Assembly (NCBI GenBank): GCA_000432895.1
Contig: FR889421.1
Span: forward strand, 29,688 to 44,584
Reading direction: 5' to 3'
From: Firmicutes bacterium CAG:449
GTDB taxonomy: Bacteria > Bacillota_I > Bacilli_A > RFN20 > CAG-449
DNA length: 14,897 bases
Part shown: piece by piece, positions 6,998 through 13,232 of the stretch
Layout of the letters: each line of letters starts with the position of its first letter
Position numbering within the stretch: position 1 is the first letter of the stretch
Made by a program: the position numbers and the translations under genes
The notes under the pieces: model-generated
Databases searched by the model: none
What the model was told of the DNA's origin: nothing
What the model saw: only the letters and a program-made list of their open reading frames with translations

Positions 6998-7522
6998 GTG
7001 GAAAAGATTAATAGCGCTATTATACATGATTTAACTTCTTCTAATAGAGATAAAATGGAATATGCTTTTATGAAAATATATAACAAATATGCATATTTAG
7101 TTTATTATTTATCTTTAGAAATTGTTAGAAGTAAGTTATTAGCTGAAGAAGTTACTAATGAAACATTTTTAAAACTTTATGAAAATAGAAATAAATTAAA
7201 AGTTGAAAAAAATGTTAAATATTTTTTAGTGAAGGTTTGTAAAAATCTTTCCATCAATAAATCTTTAGAAGAGAAAAAATACGCTTCTTTAGATAAAGAG
7301 ATATTTGAAGCAAAAAAGAAAGATTACTTTTTTGATTATATTGAGAAATTTAAAGATTTTTTATCTAAAGAAGAAATTGATTTAATTGTTTTGCATCTTT
7401 TGTATGAGTTTACTTTTAAAGAAATTGCTAAAGATAAATCGACTACTGTTGATGTTATTTCATCTAGATATCGTCGAGCGATATTGAAAGTGAAACAGCA
7501 TTATAAAGGAGAAAGTTTATGA
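6998..7522 (+). CDS. ECF-type RNA polymerase sigma factor
   Basis: A 174-residue protein with the two-domain layout of extracytoplasmic-function sigma factors. Region 2 (about 19-88) shows the FMKIYNKYAYLVYYLSL helix, LAEEVTNETFLKLYENRNKL and VKYFLVKVCKNLSINK. A short linker leads to region 4 (about 112-168), with LSKEEIDLIVLHLLYEFTFKE and the DNA-recognition helix near VISSRYRRAILKVKQ. It would direct RNA polymerase to a small regulon. The start is GTG, with TAGGAG (6985-6990) 7 nt upstream. Its TGA stop overlaps the ATG of the serpin gene (ATGA), the arrangement typical of a sigma/anti-sigma pair. The conserved tryptophans common in region 2 of many ECF factors are not seen, so it is a divergent member. 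Confidence 0.9.
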   Translation: MEKINSAIIHDLTSSNRDKMEYAFMKIYNKYAYLVYYLSLEIVRSKLLAEEVTNETFLKLYENRNKLKVEKNVKYFLVKVCKNLSINKSLEEKKYASLDKEIFEAKKKDYFFDYIEKFKDFLSKEEIDLIVLHLLYEFTFKEIAKDKSTTVDVISSRYRRAILKVKQHYKGESL

Positions 7523-8925
7523 AATTAAAAGATGTTATTAAAAAAGATTTTGAAAATAAACTAGATGTAAATTTTTCTTTTGATACTACTCAACTTGATG
7601 ATAATCCAAAAAAATTTGATTTTAATAAGTTTTTTAAATGGTTAACTTTATCTATTGTTTGTATGTTGATTGCTGTACCTCTTATTAGTTTTATATATGC
7701 TGGATTGCAAATAAATGAATCAGTAAAAATGATTAATAGAAATTATTCTAAAAATGAACTTCGCTTAGTGGAGGAAAGCAGTTTTAAACCTTTAAATAAT
7801 GTTGATCGTAATAACAGTAATGAGATTTTTCCAGTCTCTGAAGAATATAAATATTGTATTAATGATTTTTCAAATAAAATTTATAGTTTATTAGAAGATG
7901 ATAATTTATCTTTTTCACCTTTAAGTTTATATACTACTATTGAATTATTATCATTGATGGGTGATTCAAATATAAAAACTAGTATTAATTCATTATTTAA
8001 TCTTCATGAAGAAACTAGATACACTAGTTTAAAGAATATGTTGAAAACTAATTATATGAGTAATGAAAATGGCTCTTTAAGAATGGCTTCTAGTTTATTT
8101 ATTGATAATAAAGAAGATATTAATATGGATTTAATTAATGATTTAACTAATTATTTTGTGGAGTGTTTTTCATTATCTTTTCAAAATAAAAATGATGTTA
8201 ATAAAATTGTTTTATGGGCAAATAATCAGATGAATGAAAATAATTATCTTTCATATGGTGATTTAATGATTGATGATTTAACTAGTTTTATTTTAATAAA
8301 TACTTTATTTTTTGATAATAAATGGTCTTTTATGTATAAAGACTCTAGTAATGGTATTTTTTATAATGATAATAAAGAAGAAAAAAATATAGAATTTATG
8401 AATCATACTTATTTTAATGAATATTTTTATGATTATGAAGATTATATTTCTTTTTATGATTATTATAAAAACGGATTTAAAATTAAATATATTTGCAGTA
8501 AAAACGGAAATAATTTGTTTGATATGATTGATTATAAAAATGTGTTTTTTGATCAAGAGGTTAATAAAAAAGAATGCAAAACTATTGATTTAACTATGCC
8601 AATTTTTTCTCAAAATAGTAATTTAGATTTTACTTCTTATTTAAAAAAATTGAATTTAGATTGCTTGTTAAATACTAGTGGATTTAATAATATTTATACT
8701 AATGAAAATAATAATGTTAATTTAACATATTTAAAACAAAAAAATGAAATTAGTTTTTCTAAAGATGGAACTAAAATCAAAACTGTAACTTTTGGTTTAG
8801 CGGGTAATAGTAAAACATCTCAACCTATAGTAACTTTAGAGGTTAAATTAAATAGACCATTTATTTATGTAATTTATGATAATAATGATTTACCTTTATA
8901 TGTCGGAAATGTAAATAGTCTTTAA
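7519..8925 (+). CDS. Membrane-anchored serpin, candidate anti-sigma partner
   Basis: A 468-residue protein: a charged cytoplasmic N-terminus (1-39), one transmembrane helix (about 40-61, WLTLSIVCMLIAVPLISFIY), a short linker, then a serpin fold (about 112-468) predicted outside the cell. Serpin landmarks are NLSFSPLSLYTTIELLSLMG (129-148), LILINTLFF-like FILINTLFFDNKWSF, LTMPIFSQNSNLDF, and the C-terminal NRPFIYVIYDNNDLPLYVGN. The reactive-centre hinge K-D-G-T-K (415-419) keeps G-T, but the following residues (I-K-T-V) are not the small alanines of inhibitory serpins, and the loop from this Gly to the RPF motif is about 5 residues longer than in alpha-1-antitrypsin. AGGAG (7507-7511) supports the start. 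The overlap with the sigma gene suggests that the N-terminus binds the sigma factor; this is inference, as no known anti-sigma domain was recognised. Confidence 0.85.
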   Translation: MKLKDVIKKDFENKLDVNFSFDTTQLDDNPKKFDFNKFFKWLTLSIVCMLIAVPLISFIYAGLQINESVKMINRNYSKNELRLVEESSFKPLNNVDRNNSNEIFPVSEEYKYCINDFSNKIYSLLEDDNLSFSPLSLYTTIELLSLMGDSNIKTSINSLFNLHEETRYTSLKNMLKTNYMSNENGSLRMASSLFIDNKEDINMDLINDLTNYFVECFSLSFQNKNDVNKIVLWANNQMNENNYLSYGDLMIDDLTSFILINTLFFDNKWSFMYKDSSNGIFYNDNKEEKNIEFMNHTYFNEYFYDYEDYISFYDYYKNGFKIKYICSKNGNNLFDMIDYKNVFFDQEVNKKECKTIDLTMPIFSQNSNLDFTSYLKKLNLDCLLNTSGFNNIYTNENNNVNLTYLKQKNEISFSKDGTKIKTVTFGLAGNSKTSQPIVTLEVKLNRPFIYVIYDNNDLPLYVGNVNSL

Positions 8926-8948
8926 TAAAATGTATAGAAAAATTAAAC

Positions 8949-8978
8949 TTGTCAATAATTAATTTAGTACAACATAAG
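8949..8978 (+). promoter_or_regulatory. Weak candidate promoter before the Clp genes
   Basis: TTGTCA (8949-8954) is followed at 18 nt by CATAAG (8973-8978), 4 of 6 to TATAAT. An inverted repeat AAACTT (8945-8950) / AAGTTT (8976-8981) frames it. No terminator separates the serpin gene from the Clp genes, so read-through is also possible. Confidence 0.3.
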
Positions 8979-9003
8979 TTTATATTGAAAGGGTTTGATT
9001 TTA

Positions 9004-9471
9004 ATGGATAAATATTCTTTAGAAGTTCAAAAAATTATGTCACAAGCCGAGACAATTGCTTTTAGTTTTGGTCATAGTTTAGTAGGAAGTGAGCATCTTT
9101 TATTAGCAATTTTAAAAAATGATACTTTGTTAACTAAAGAATTAAAAAATTATAAGATAACATATGAATCTTTATATAAAAAAATTAAAAATTTGTATCC
9201 ATGTCATGATGATGAACCTTTGTATATGGAATATACAATAGAGTTAAAAAATTTAATGGAAAATGCTTTAACTATTTCACTTCAATATCATGAAAATCAA
9301 GTTTCTACTTCTTCATTAAGTATTGCCTTATTAATTTATGAAAATTCTTTAGCAGTGGATATGTTAAAGAAAATGAAAGTTGATATTTATTTGCTTAGTC
9401 AAAAAATTGATAATAAAATGCTAAGAAAAAGTGAATTAGATATGTTAGTGATTTGCATAATTTATCATTAG
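9004..9471 (+). CDS. Clp N-domain fragment, separated from its ATPase by a frame change
   Basis: 155 residues with the double Clp N-terminal repeat: repeat 1 MSQAETIAFSFGHSLVGSEH with LLLAIL, repeat 2 near MENALTISLQYHENQVSTS. This domain binds substrates and adaptors in ClpA/ClpC proteins. ATG 9004 is the start, with GAAAGGG (8987-8993) 10 nt upstream; a TTG at 8995 is too close to that site. After SELDM the frame leaves Clp homology and stops at 9469-9471, while the linker and first AAA+ domain continue in the -1 frame. Adding one base between 9435 and 9452 (for example an A making TTAAGTGAT near 9445-9452) would rejoin both parts into one protein of about 680 residues. It is either a real single-base deletion (pseudogene or split gene) or a sequencing error. 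Confidence 0.75.
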   Translation: MDKYSLEVQKIMSQAETIAFSFGHSLVGSEHLLLAILKNDTLLTKELKNYKITYESLYKKIKNLYPCHDDEPLYMEYTIELKNLMENALTISLQYHENQVSTSSLSIALLIYENSLAVDMLKKMKVDIYLLSQKIDNKMLRKSELDMLVICIIYH

Positions 9472-11015
9472 TTAAATCTGATCCATTGATTGGTAGAAAT
9501 GATGAGATGCAACAATTAATTAATGCTTTATCAAGAAGAAATAAACCTAATGCCATTTTAGTTGGTGAACCAGGAGTGGGTAAAACTGCTTTAGTGGAAG
9601 AATTAGCTAAACGTTTATTAGAAAATAAAATACCTTCTTTGAATGGAAAGATGATATATGAACTTGATTTAGCCTCTACTGTTGGAGGAACTAAATATCG
9701 TGGTGAATTTGAAGAAAAAGTTAAAAAGATTTTAAAAAAAGTTATTGAAGATGGTAATGCTATTCTTTTTATTGATGAAATTCATAATGTTATTAAAGCG
9801 GGAGGAGCAGAAGGAGCAATCGATGCTTCAAATATTTTAAAACCATATTTAAGTCGTAATGAAATACAAATTATTGGAGCGACCACAGAAGATGAATTTC
9901 AAACAATTTTTGAAAAAGATAAGGCTTTGAAAAGAAGATTTCAAATTATTAAAATGCTTCCTTCGAGCAAAGAAGAAACGCTTAAAATTTTATTGCATAC
10001 CAAAAATTTATATGAGAAACATTATAACATTACTATTGATGATAATTTGCTTCCTTATATTGTAAATGTTAGTGATAATTATTTACCAACTTTGTTTTTT
10101 CCTGATAAGGCATTAGATATTTTAGATAATTCTTGTGTGATTGCCAATAAAAAATTAACTATGGATAATATTAATTCGACAATAGAAAATTATTATAAAA
10201 TTAATGTGAATATGTCAAATAAAAGTGATTTAGCTTTAAAGAAAATCAAAGAAAAAATAGTTGGTCAAGAAGAAGCTCTTGAAAAAATTCAACAAGCTTT
10301 AACTCTAGTTGATAAGAATATTTATGATAAAGATAAACCTCTTTTAAGTATGCTTTTTATTGGTCCATCCGGAGTAGGAAAAACTGAGATTAGTAAAATT
10401 ATTGGAGAAACTTATTTTTCTAATGAGAATATTATTTATTTCGATATGTCTAGTTATCAAGAATTTGGTTCATTAAATAAATTAATTGGTTATTCTTCAG
10501 ATAATAATTCTAAATTAGTTAGAGAACTAAAAGCACATCCAAAGAGTTTAATTATTCTAGATGAGATAGAAAAAGCAAGTAATGAGGTTTTAGATTTTTT
10601 CTTACAAATATTTGATCAAGGTTTTTTTGATTCAAGTAAAGGGGAAAGAATAGATTGCAAAAATGTGATGATTATTATGACTAGTAATTATGGTTTTGAT
10701 AGTAATTTATCAATGAAATTAAATTTAAATAATAATATTTTATCAGAGAATTTTGTTTTAAAGAAATTGCAAAATAGATTTCGTTATGAATTTCTTTCAC
10801 GAATTGATGAAATAGTTGTCTTTTCATTTTTAAATAATGATATTCAAAAAGAAATTGCTAAAAATTATTTAAATAGTTTAGGAATGGAGTTTTCTTGCTT
10901 AGATGATGTTCTTATTCATAGTAAAGAAGAATATGATAAATTTGGTGCTAGATTGATTAAAAGAGATTGTAAAAAAGCTATTTTAAATAAATTTAAAGAA
11001 GAAATGAAAAATTAA
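9453..11015 (+). CDS. Divergent Clp ATPase: D1 and D2 AAA+ domains without a middle domain
   Basis: Hsp100/Clp unfoldases thread proteins through a hexameric pore using ATP. D1: SDPLIGR linker, Walker A GEPGVGKT (38-45), pore loop GGTKYRGEFE, Walker B ILFIDE (104-109), IIGATTEDEF and arginines 161-162. D2: VGQEEAL, Walker A GPSGVGKT (304-311), Walker B LIILDE (366-371), IIMTSN, RYEFLSRIDEIVVF and sensor-2 GAR (498-500). D1 passes into D2 with no coiled-coil middle domain, as in ClpA. Oddities: D2 lacks the usual GYVG pore loop (YSSDNNS stands there), no [LIV]-G-[FL] ClpP-docking tripeptide is visible where expected (MKLNLNNN), and only 20 residues follow GAR, so the C-terminal small domain is short. 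The TTG at 9453 has no ribosome site; the frame is open from 9435 and is best seen as the continuation of the upstream fragment. Confidence 0.8.
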   Translation: MHNLSLVKSDPLIGRNDEMQQLINALSRRNKPNAILVGEPGVGKTALVEELAKRLLENKIPSLNGKMIYELDLASTVGGTKYRGEFEEKVKKILKKVIEDGNAILFIDEIHNVIKAGGAEGAIDASNILKPYLSRNEIQIIGATTEDEFQTIFEKDKALKRRFQIIKMLPSSKEETLKILLHTKNLYEKHYNITIDDNLLPYIVNVSDNYLPTLFFPDKALDILDNSCVIANKKLTMDNINSTIENYYKINVNMSNKSDLALKKIKEKIVGQEEALEKIQQALTLVDKNIYDKDKPLLSMLFIGPSGVGKTEISKIIGETYFSNENIIYFDMSSYQEFGSLNKLIGYSSDNNSKLVRELKAHPKSLIILDEIEKASNEVLDFFLQIFDQGFFDSSKGERIDCKNVMIIMTSNYGFDSNLSMKLNLNNNILSENFVLKKLQNRFRYEFLSRIDEIVVFSFLNNDIQKEIAKNYLNSLGMEFSCLDDVLIHSKEEYDKFGARLIKRDCKKAILNKFKEEMKN

Positions 11016-11043
11016 AATTTTTTAAAATAAATCTAAAAAATTT
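11015..11043. other. AT-only inverted repeat after the Clp gene
   Basis: AAATTTTTTA (11015-11024) and TAAAAAATTT (11034-11043) are perfect inverted repeats. With no GC pairs the hairpin would be weak, so I do not call it a terminator; it is the only structure between the Clp stop and the rpsF promoter. Confidence 0.4.
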
Positions 11044-11089
11044 ACTAATTAATATATTGTAAGGATTTTTTAAGTTTTCATTAATTTGC

Positions 11090-11119
11090 TTTACAAGTAA
11101 ACTCAAAATCTTGTACAAT
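11090..11119 (+). promoter_or_regulatory. Promoter of the rpsF-ssb-rpsR operon
   Basis: TTTACA (11090-11095), an 18-nt spacer and TACAAT (11114-11119), with each box one base from consensus. Transcription should begin near 11126, at the foot of the leader structure. Confidence 0.75.
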
Positions 11120-11127
11120 TTGAATGC

Positions 11128-11180
11128 GCAGTTAGTGAAGAACTGCTCACCTTCTGTTAATTAATTTTATTAACCAGAAG
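11128..11180 (+). promoter_or_regulatory. Structured rpsF leader, candidate S6:S18 autoregulatory element
   Basis: Two hairpins fill the leader: GCAGTT (11128-11133) with AACTGC (11141-11146), and CTTCTG (11151-11156) with CAGAAG (11175-11180), the latter extended by TTAAT/ATTAA past a bulged C (11174). The AGGAGGTG ribosome site (11186-11193) follows directly. Bacterial rpsF leaders are known to bind the S6:S18 complex for feedback control; position and the presence of both rpsF and rpsR in the operon fit, but I could not confirm the conserved nucleotides. Confidence 0.45.
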
Positions 11181-11198
11181 TCCATAGGAGGTGTAAAT

Positions 11199-11483
11199 AT
11201 GAAAAAGTACGAGATTATGTATATTCTTAAAGCTAATCTTGAAGATGCTGATCGTAACCAATTAATTGGTAAATTACACGAGATTCTTTGTTTAGAAGGC
11301 GGAAAAATTGAAAACGTCAATGAATGGGGTCTTAGAGATTTTGCATACGAGATTAATGGCGATAAAAAAGGATATTACGTTGTAGTCACAATTAGTACAG
11401 ATTCTATTGCAGGTATCAATGAATTTGATCGTATTGCAAAAATCAATGCTAATGTTGTACGTAGCTTAGTTATTGCTAAATAA
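11199..11483 (+). CDS. rpsF: 30S ribosomal protein S6
   Basis: 94 residues beginning MKKYEIMYILKANLEDADR, with GGKIENVNEWGLRDFAYEIN in the middle and NANVVRSLVIAK at the end: the standard ferredoxin-like S6 fold at usual length. S6 binds S18 on the platform of the 30S subunit. First gene of the conserved rpsF-ssb-rpsR operon, with a strong AGGAGGTG site 5 nt before the ATG. Base use is richer in GC and C-ending codons than the flanking Clp gene, as expected for a highly expressed gene. Confidence 0.97.
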   Translation: MKKYEIMYILKANLEDADRNQLIGKLHEILCLEGGKIENVNEWGLRDFAYEINGDKKGYYVVVTISTDSIAGINEFDRIAKINANVVRSLVIAK

Positions 11484-11518
11484 TTAAAAATCCTTAAATA
11501 AAAGGAGGAAATGATTAT

Positions 11519-11953
11519 ATGATTAATCGTGTTGTTTTAGTAGGACGTCTTACCAGAGACCCAGAGTTAAGAAAGACCGCGAATGGTATGTCTGTTGCAT
11601 CCTTCACTGTTGCAGTAGATAATAGAACAAAAGGCCCAAATGGTGAGAAAACTACAAGTTTTATTCCATGTACTGTATGGAATCAACAAGCTGAGAACAC
11701 AAGTAAATTTGTTCATAAAGGTTCACTTGTTGGTGTTGAAGGTAGATTAAATCAAAGATCTTATGATTCAAAAGATGGTCGTAAGGTTACAGTAATAGAA
11801 GTTATTTGTGATTCCGTTCAATTCTTAGAATCTAAAAATTCTTCACAAGTAAGAGAAGATAGTGGATATTCTCCAGATCTTATCCCAAATGATGACATTG
11901 AAGAAAAGAACACTTCATCTATTGATGTTGCTGATGATGATTTACCATTCTAA
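11519..11953 (+). CDS. ssb: Single-stranded DNA-binding protein
   Basis: 144 residues. The OB fold occupies about 1-105: MINRVVLVGRLTRDPELRKT, VASFTVAVDNR, FIPCTVWNQQAENTSKFVHK, GSLVGVEGRLNQRSYDSKDG and VQFLESKN. A flexible acidic tail ends in DDDLPF, the tip that recruits replication and repair partners. Shorter linker than B. subtilis SsbA. The AAAGGAGG site at 11501-11508 lies 35 bp after rpsF; TCCTT (11491-11495) could pair with AAGGA (11502-11506) and partly cover it. The gene lies between the two ribosomal protein genes, as in most Firmicutes. Confidence 0.97.
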   Translation: MINRVVLVGRLTRDPELRKTANGMSVASFTVAVDNRTKGPNGEKTTSFIPCTVWNQQAENTSKFVHKGSLVGVEGRLNQRSYDSKDGRKVTVIEVICDSVQFLESKNSSQVREDSGYSPDLIPNDDIEEKNTSSIDVADDDLPF

Positions 11954-11956
11954 TAA

Positions 11957-11973
11957 TCTGCGTTAATCGCAGA
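11957..11973 (+). promoter_or_regulatory. Small hairpin between ssb and rpsR
   Basis: TCTGCG (11957-11962) pairs perfectly with CGCAGA (11968-11973) around TTAAT. No T run follows, so it is not a terminator. It lies just before the AAAGGA ribosome site (11976-11981) of rpsR and might affect its translation or mRNA processing. Confidence 0.45.
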
Positions 11974-11989
11974 AGAAAGGATAATTATT

Positions 11990-12217
11990 ATGGCTTTTAA
12001 GAAAGTTAGAGCAAAAAAGAAATTCTGTATTTTCTGCAAAAATAAAAATGCTGAAATTGACTATAAAGATGTTGAAACATTAAAGAAATTTGTTGCACCT
12101 AATGGAAAAATTTCTCCACGTCGTGCTACAGGTGCTTGTGCTAAACACCAAAGAGCAATTGCTGTTGCAATTAAACGTGCAAGATATATGGCTTTATTAC
12201 CATACATTGCTGATTAA
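11990..12217 (+). CDS. rpsR: 30S ribosomal protein S18
   Basis: 75 residues with the family core: KKFCIFCKNKNAEIDYKDVE, LKKFVAPNGKISPRRATGA and CAKHQRAIAVAIKRARYMAL. The CIFC pair (Cys12, Cys15) with Cys49 and His52 marks it as the zinc-binding (C+) form of S18. It pairs with S6 at the 16S platform. Last gene of the rpsF operon, followed at once by a terminator. Confidence 0.97.
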   Translation: MAFKKVRAKKKFCIFCKNKNAEIDYKDVETLKKFVAPNGKISPRRATGACAKHQRAIAVAIKRARYMALLPYIAD

Positions 12218-12224
12218 TTTAATT

Positions 12225-12251
12225 AAGCTCCGTAGTTTAAACGGAGCTTTT
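12225..12251 (+). terminator. Terminator after rpsR
   Basis: AAGCTCCGT (12225-12233) pairs perfectly with ACGGAGCTT (12241-12249), loop AGTTTAA, followed by only four T (12248-12251), then GTTTAC. The short T tract suggests incomplete termination, which would let some transcripts run into yybS. Confidence 0.8.
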
Positions 12252-12259
12252 GTTTACTT

Positions 12260-13165
12260 ATGAAAAAAAATATTAGATATATAACAGATGGTGCATTAAT
12301 TGTTGCTATTTATGCGATATTCTTATTAGTATGTCGTTTTTTTAGTAATGGTTTGGAAGAAAGTGTATATTTTATTTTACCAATTCCTTTAATCATTTAT
12401 GGTAGTAAATATAATTTAAAAGATTCTTTAATAGTTTTACTTGCTACAATAGGTTTATCTTTTTTATTAATAAATCCATTTAATGCTTTATTTTATATTT
12501 TACCAACAGGTATTTTAGGTGTTGTTTATCCTCTTCTTGAAAAAAGAAGATTACCAATATCTTTACAAGTCTTGATTGTTACTTTGTTTTATTTTTTAAT
12601 TAATTTATTTACGATGGTTATTTTTGCTCATCTATTAAATTATGATATTGTAGAAGATTGTAAGTCTTTAGTAGAAAGTTTTGCAAAACTATTTTCTAAT
12701 TTAAATGTTTCTTATTTAGAGGCGTTAATAATTAGTATTATTCCTTCAACAATTATTATTACTTCTATTTTAGATGGAATATTATTAATTGTTTTATCGA
12801 AAGTCTTATTGTATAAATTAAAATTAACTACTAATATTTTCTTTTTAAATTTAACTTTTGAAAATTTTCCGAGGATTGTTGGTTTTATTTATATCATCGT
12901 TTTTGTATTAATGATGTTTTCTACTAAATATATTCCTTTAAAAGATAATTTTTATATTTTTTGGTCAATTATTTTAAATATTGGAATTGTTTTTTCTTTT
13001 TTAATGATTTATCAAGGATTATTTTTAGTTGGAAAATATTGTAAAGTTAGAAATAAAAAATGGTTATATATATTAACTGTTATTTCTGTATTTATATTTC
13101 CTTTTATAAGTATTTTTTTAGGATTAATTCAAAATATTTTCCATTTATCTAATAAGATTTTTTAA
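12260..13165 (+). CDS. yybS: YybS-like DUF2232 integral membrane protein
   Basis: 301 residues, strongly hydrophobic, with about eight transmembrane helices. It begins MKKNIRYITDGALIVAIYAI, matching the start of B. subtilis YybS (family DUF2232). Function is not established; the fold resembles small-molecule transporter S-components. Position between rpsR and gdpP is conserved in Bacilli. No ribosome site precedes the ATG, which is 9 nt after the rpsR terminator; the start rests on conservation of the N-terminus. It could be read from a leaderless transcript or by ribosomes on terminator read-through mRNA. Confidence 0.85.
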   Translation: MKKNIRYITDGALIVAIYAIFLLVCRFFSNGLEESVYFILPIPLIIYGSKYNLKDSLIVLLATIGLSFLLINPFNALFYILPTGILGVVYPLLEKRRLPISLQVLIVTLFYFLINLFTMVIFAHLLNYDIVEDCKSLVESFAKLFSNLNVSYLEALIISIIPSTIIITSILDGILLIVLSKVLLYKLKLTTNIFFLNLTFENFPRIVGFIYIIVFVLMMFSTKYIPLKDNFYIFWSIILNIGIVFSFLMIYQGLFLVGKYCKVRNKKWLYILTVISVFIFPFISIFLGLIQNIFHLSNKIF

Positions 13166-13183
13166 AGAAAAAAATTTTTGCTA

Positions 13184-13210
13184 TATAATGTAAATTATAT
13201 ATAGTATAAT
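13184..13210 (+). promoter_or_regulatory. Possible promoter before gdpP
   Basis: Two perfect TATAAT hexamers (13184-13189 and 13205-13210) lie in the 67-bp gap before gdpP, but neither has a good -35 box at normal spacing. The gap is nearly all AT, so chance matches are likely. Confidence 0.35.
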
Positions 13211-13232
13211 AAAAAAACAAGAGAGGTGCTTT

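Noticed and set aside
8305..8556. Minus-strand open frame opposite the serpin gene
   Set aside because: Ile/Lys/Phe-rich translation from AT-rich antisense; shadow of the serpin.
8945..8981. Inverted repeat AAACTT/AAGTTT as a terminator after the serpin gene
   Set aside because: Short arms, a long loop and no T run; at most an operator.
9421..9435. Programmed -1 frameshift or transcript slippage at the GAAAAAG run before the Clp junction
   Set aside because: A shift here would meet an in-frame TGA at 9432-9434 in the new frame, so it cannot join the two Clp parts.
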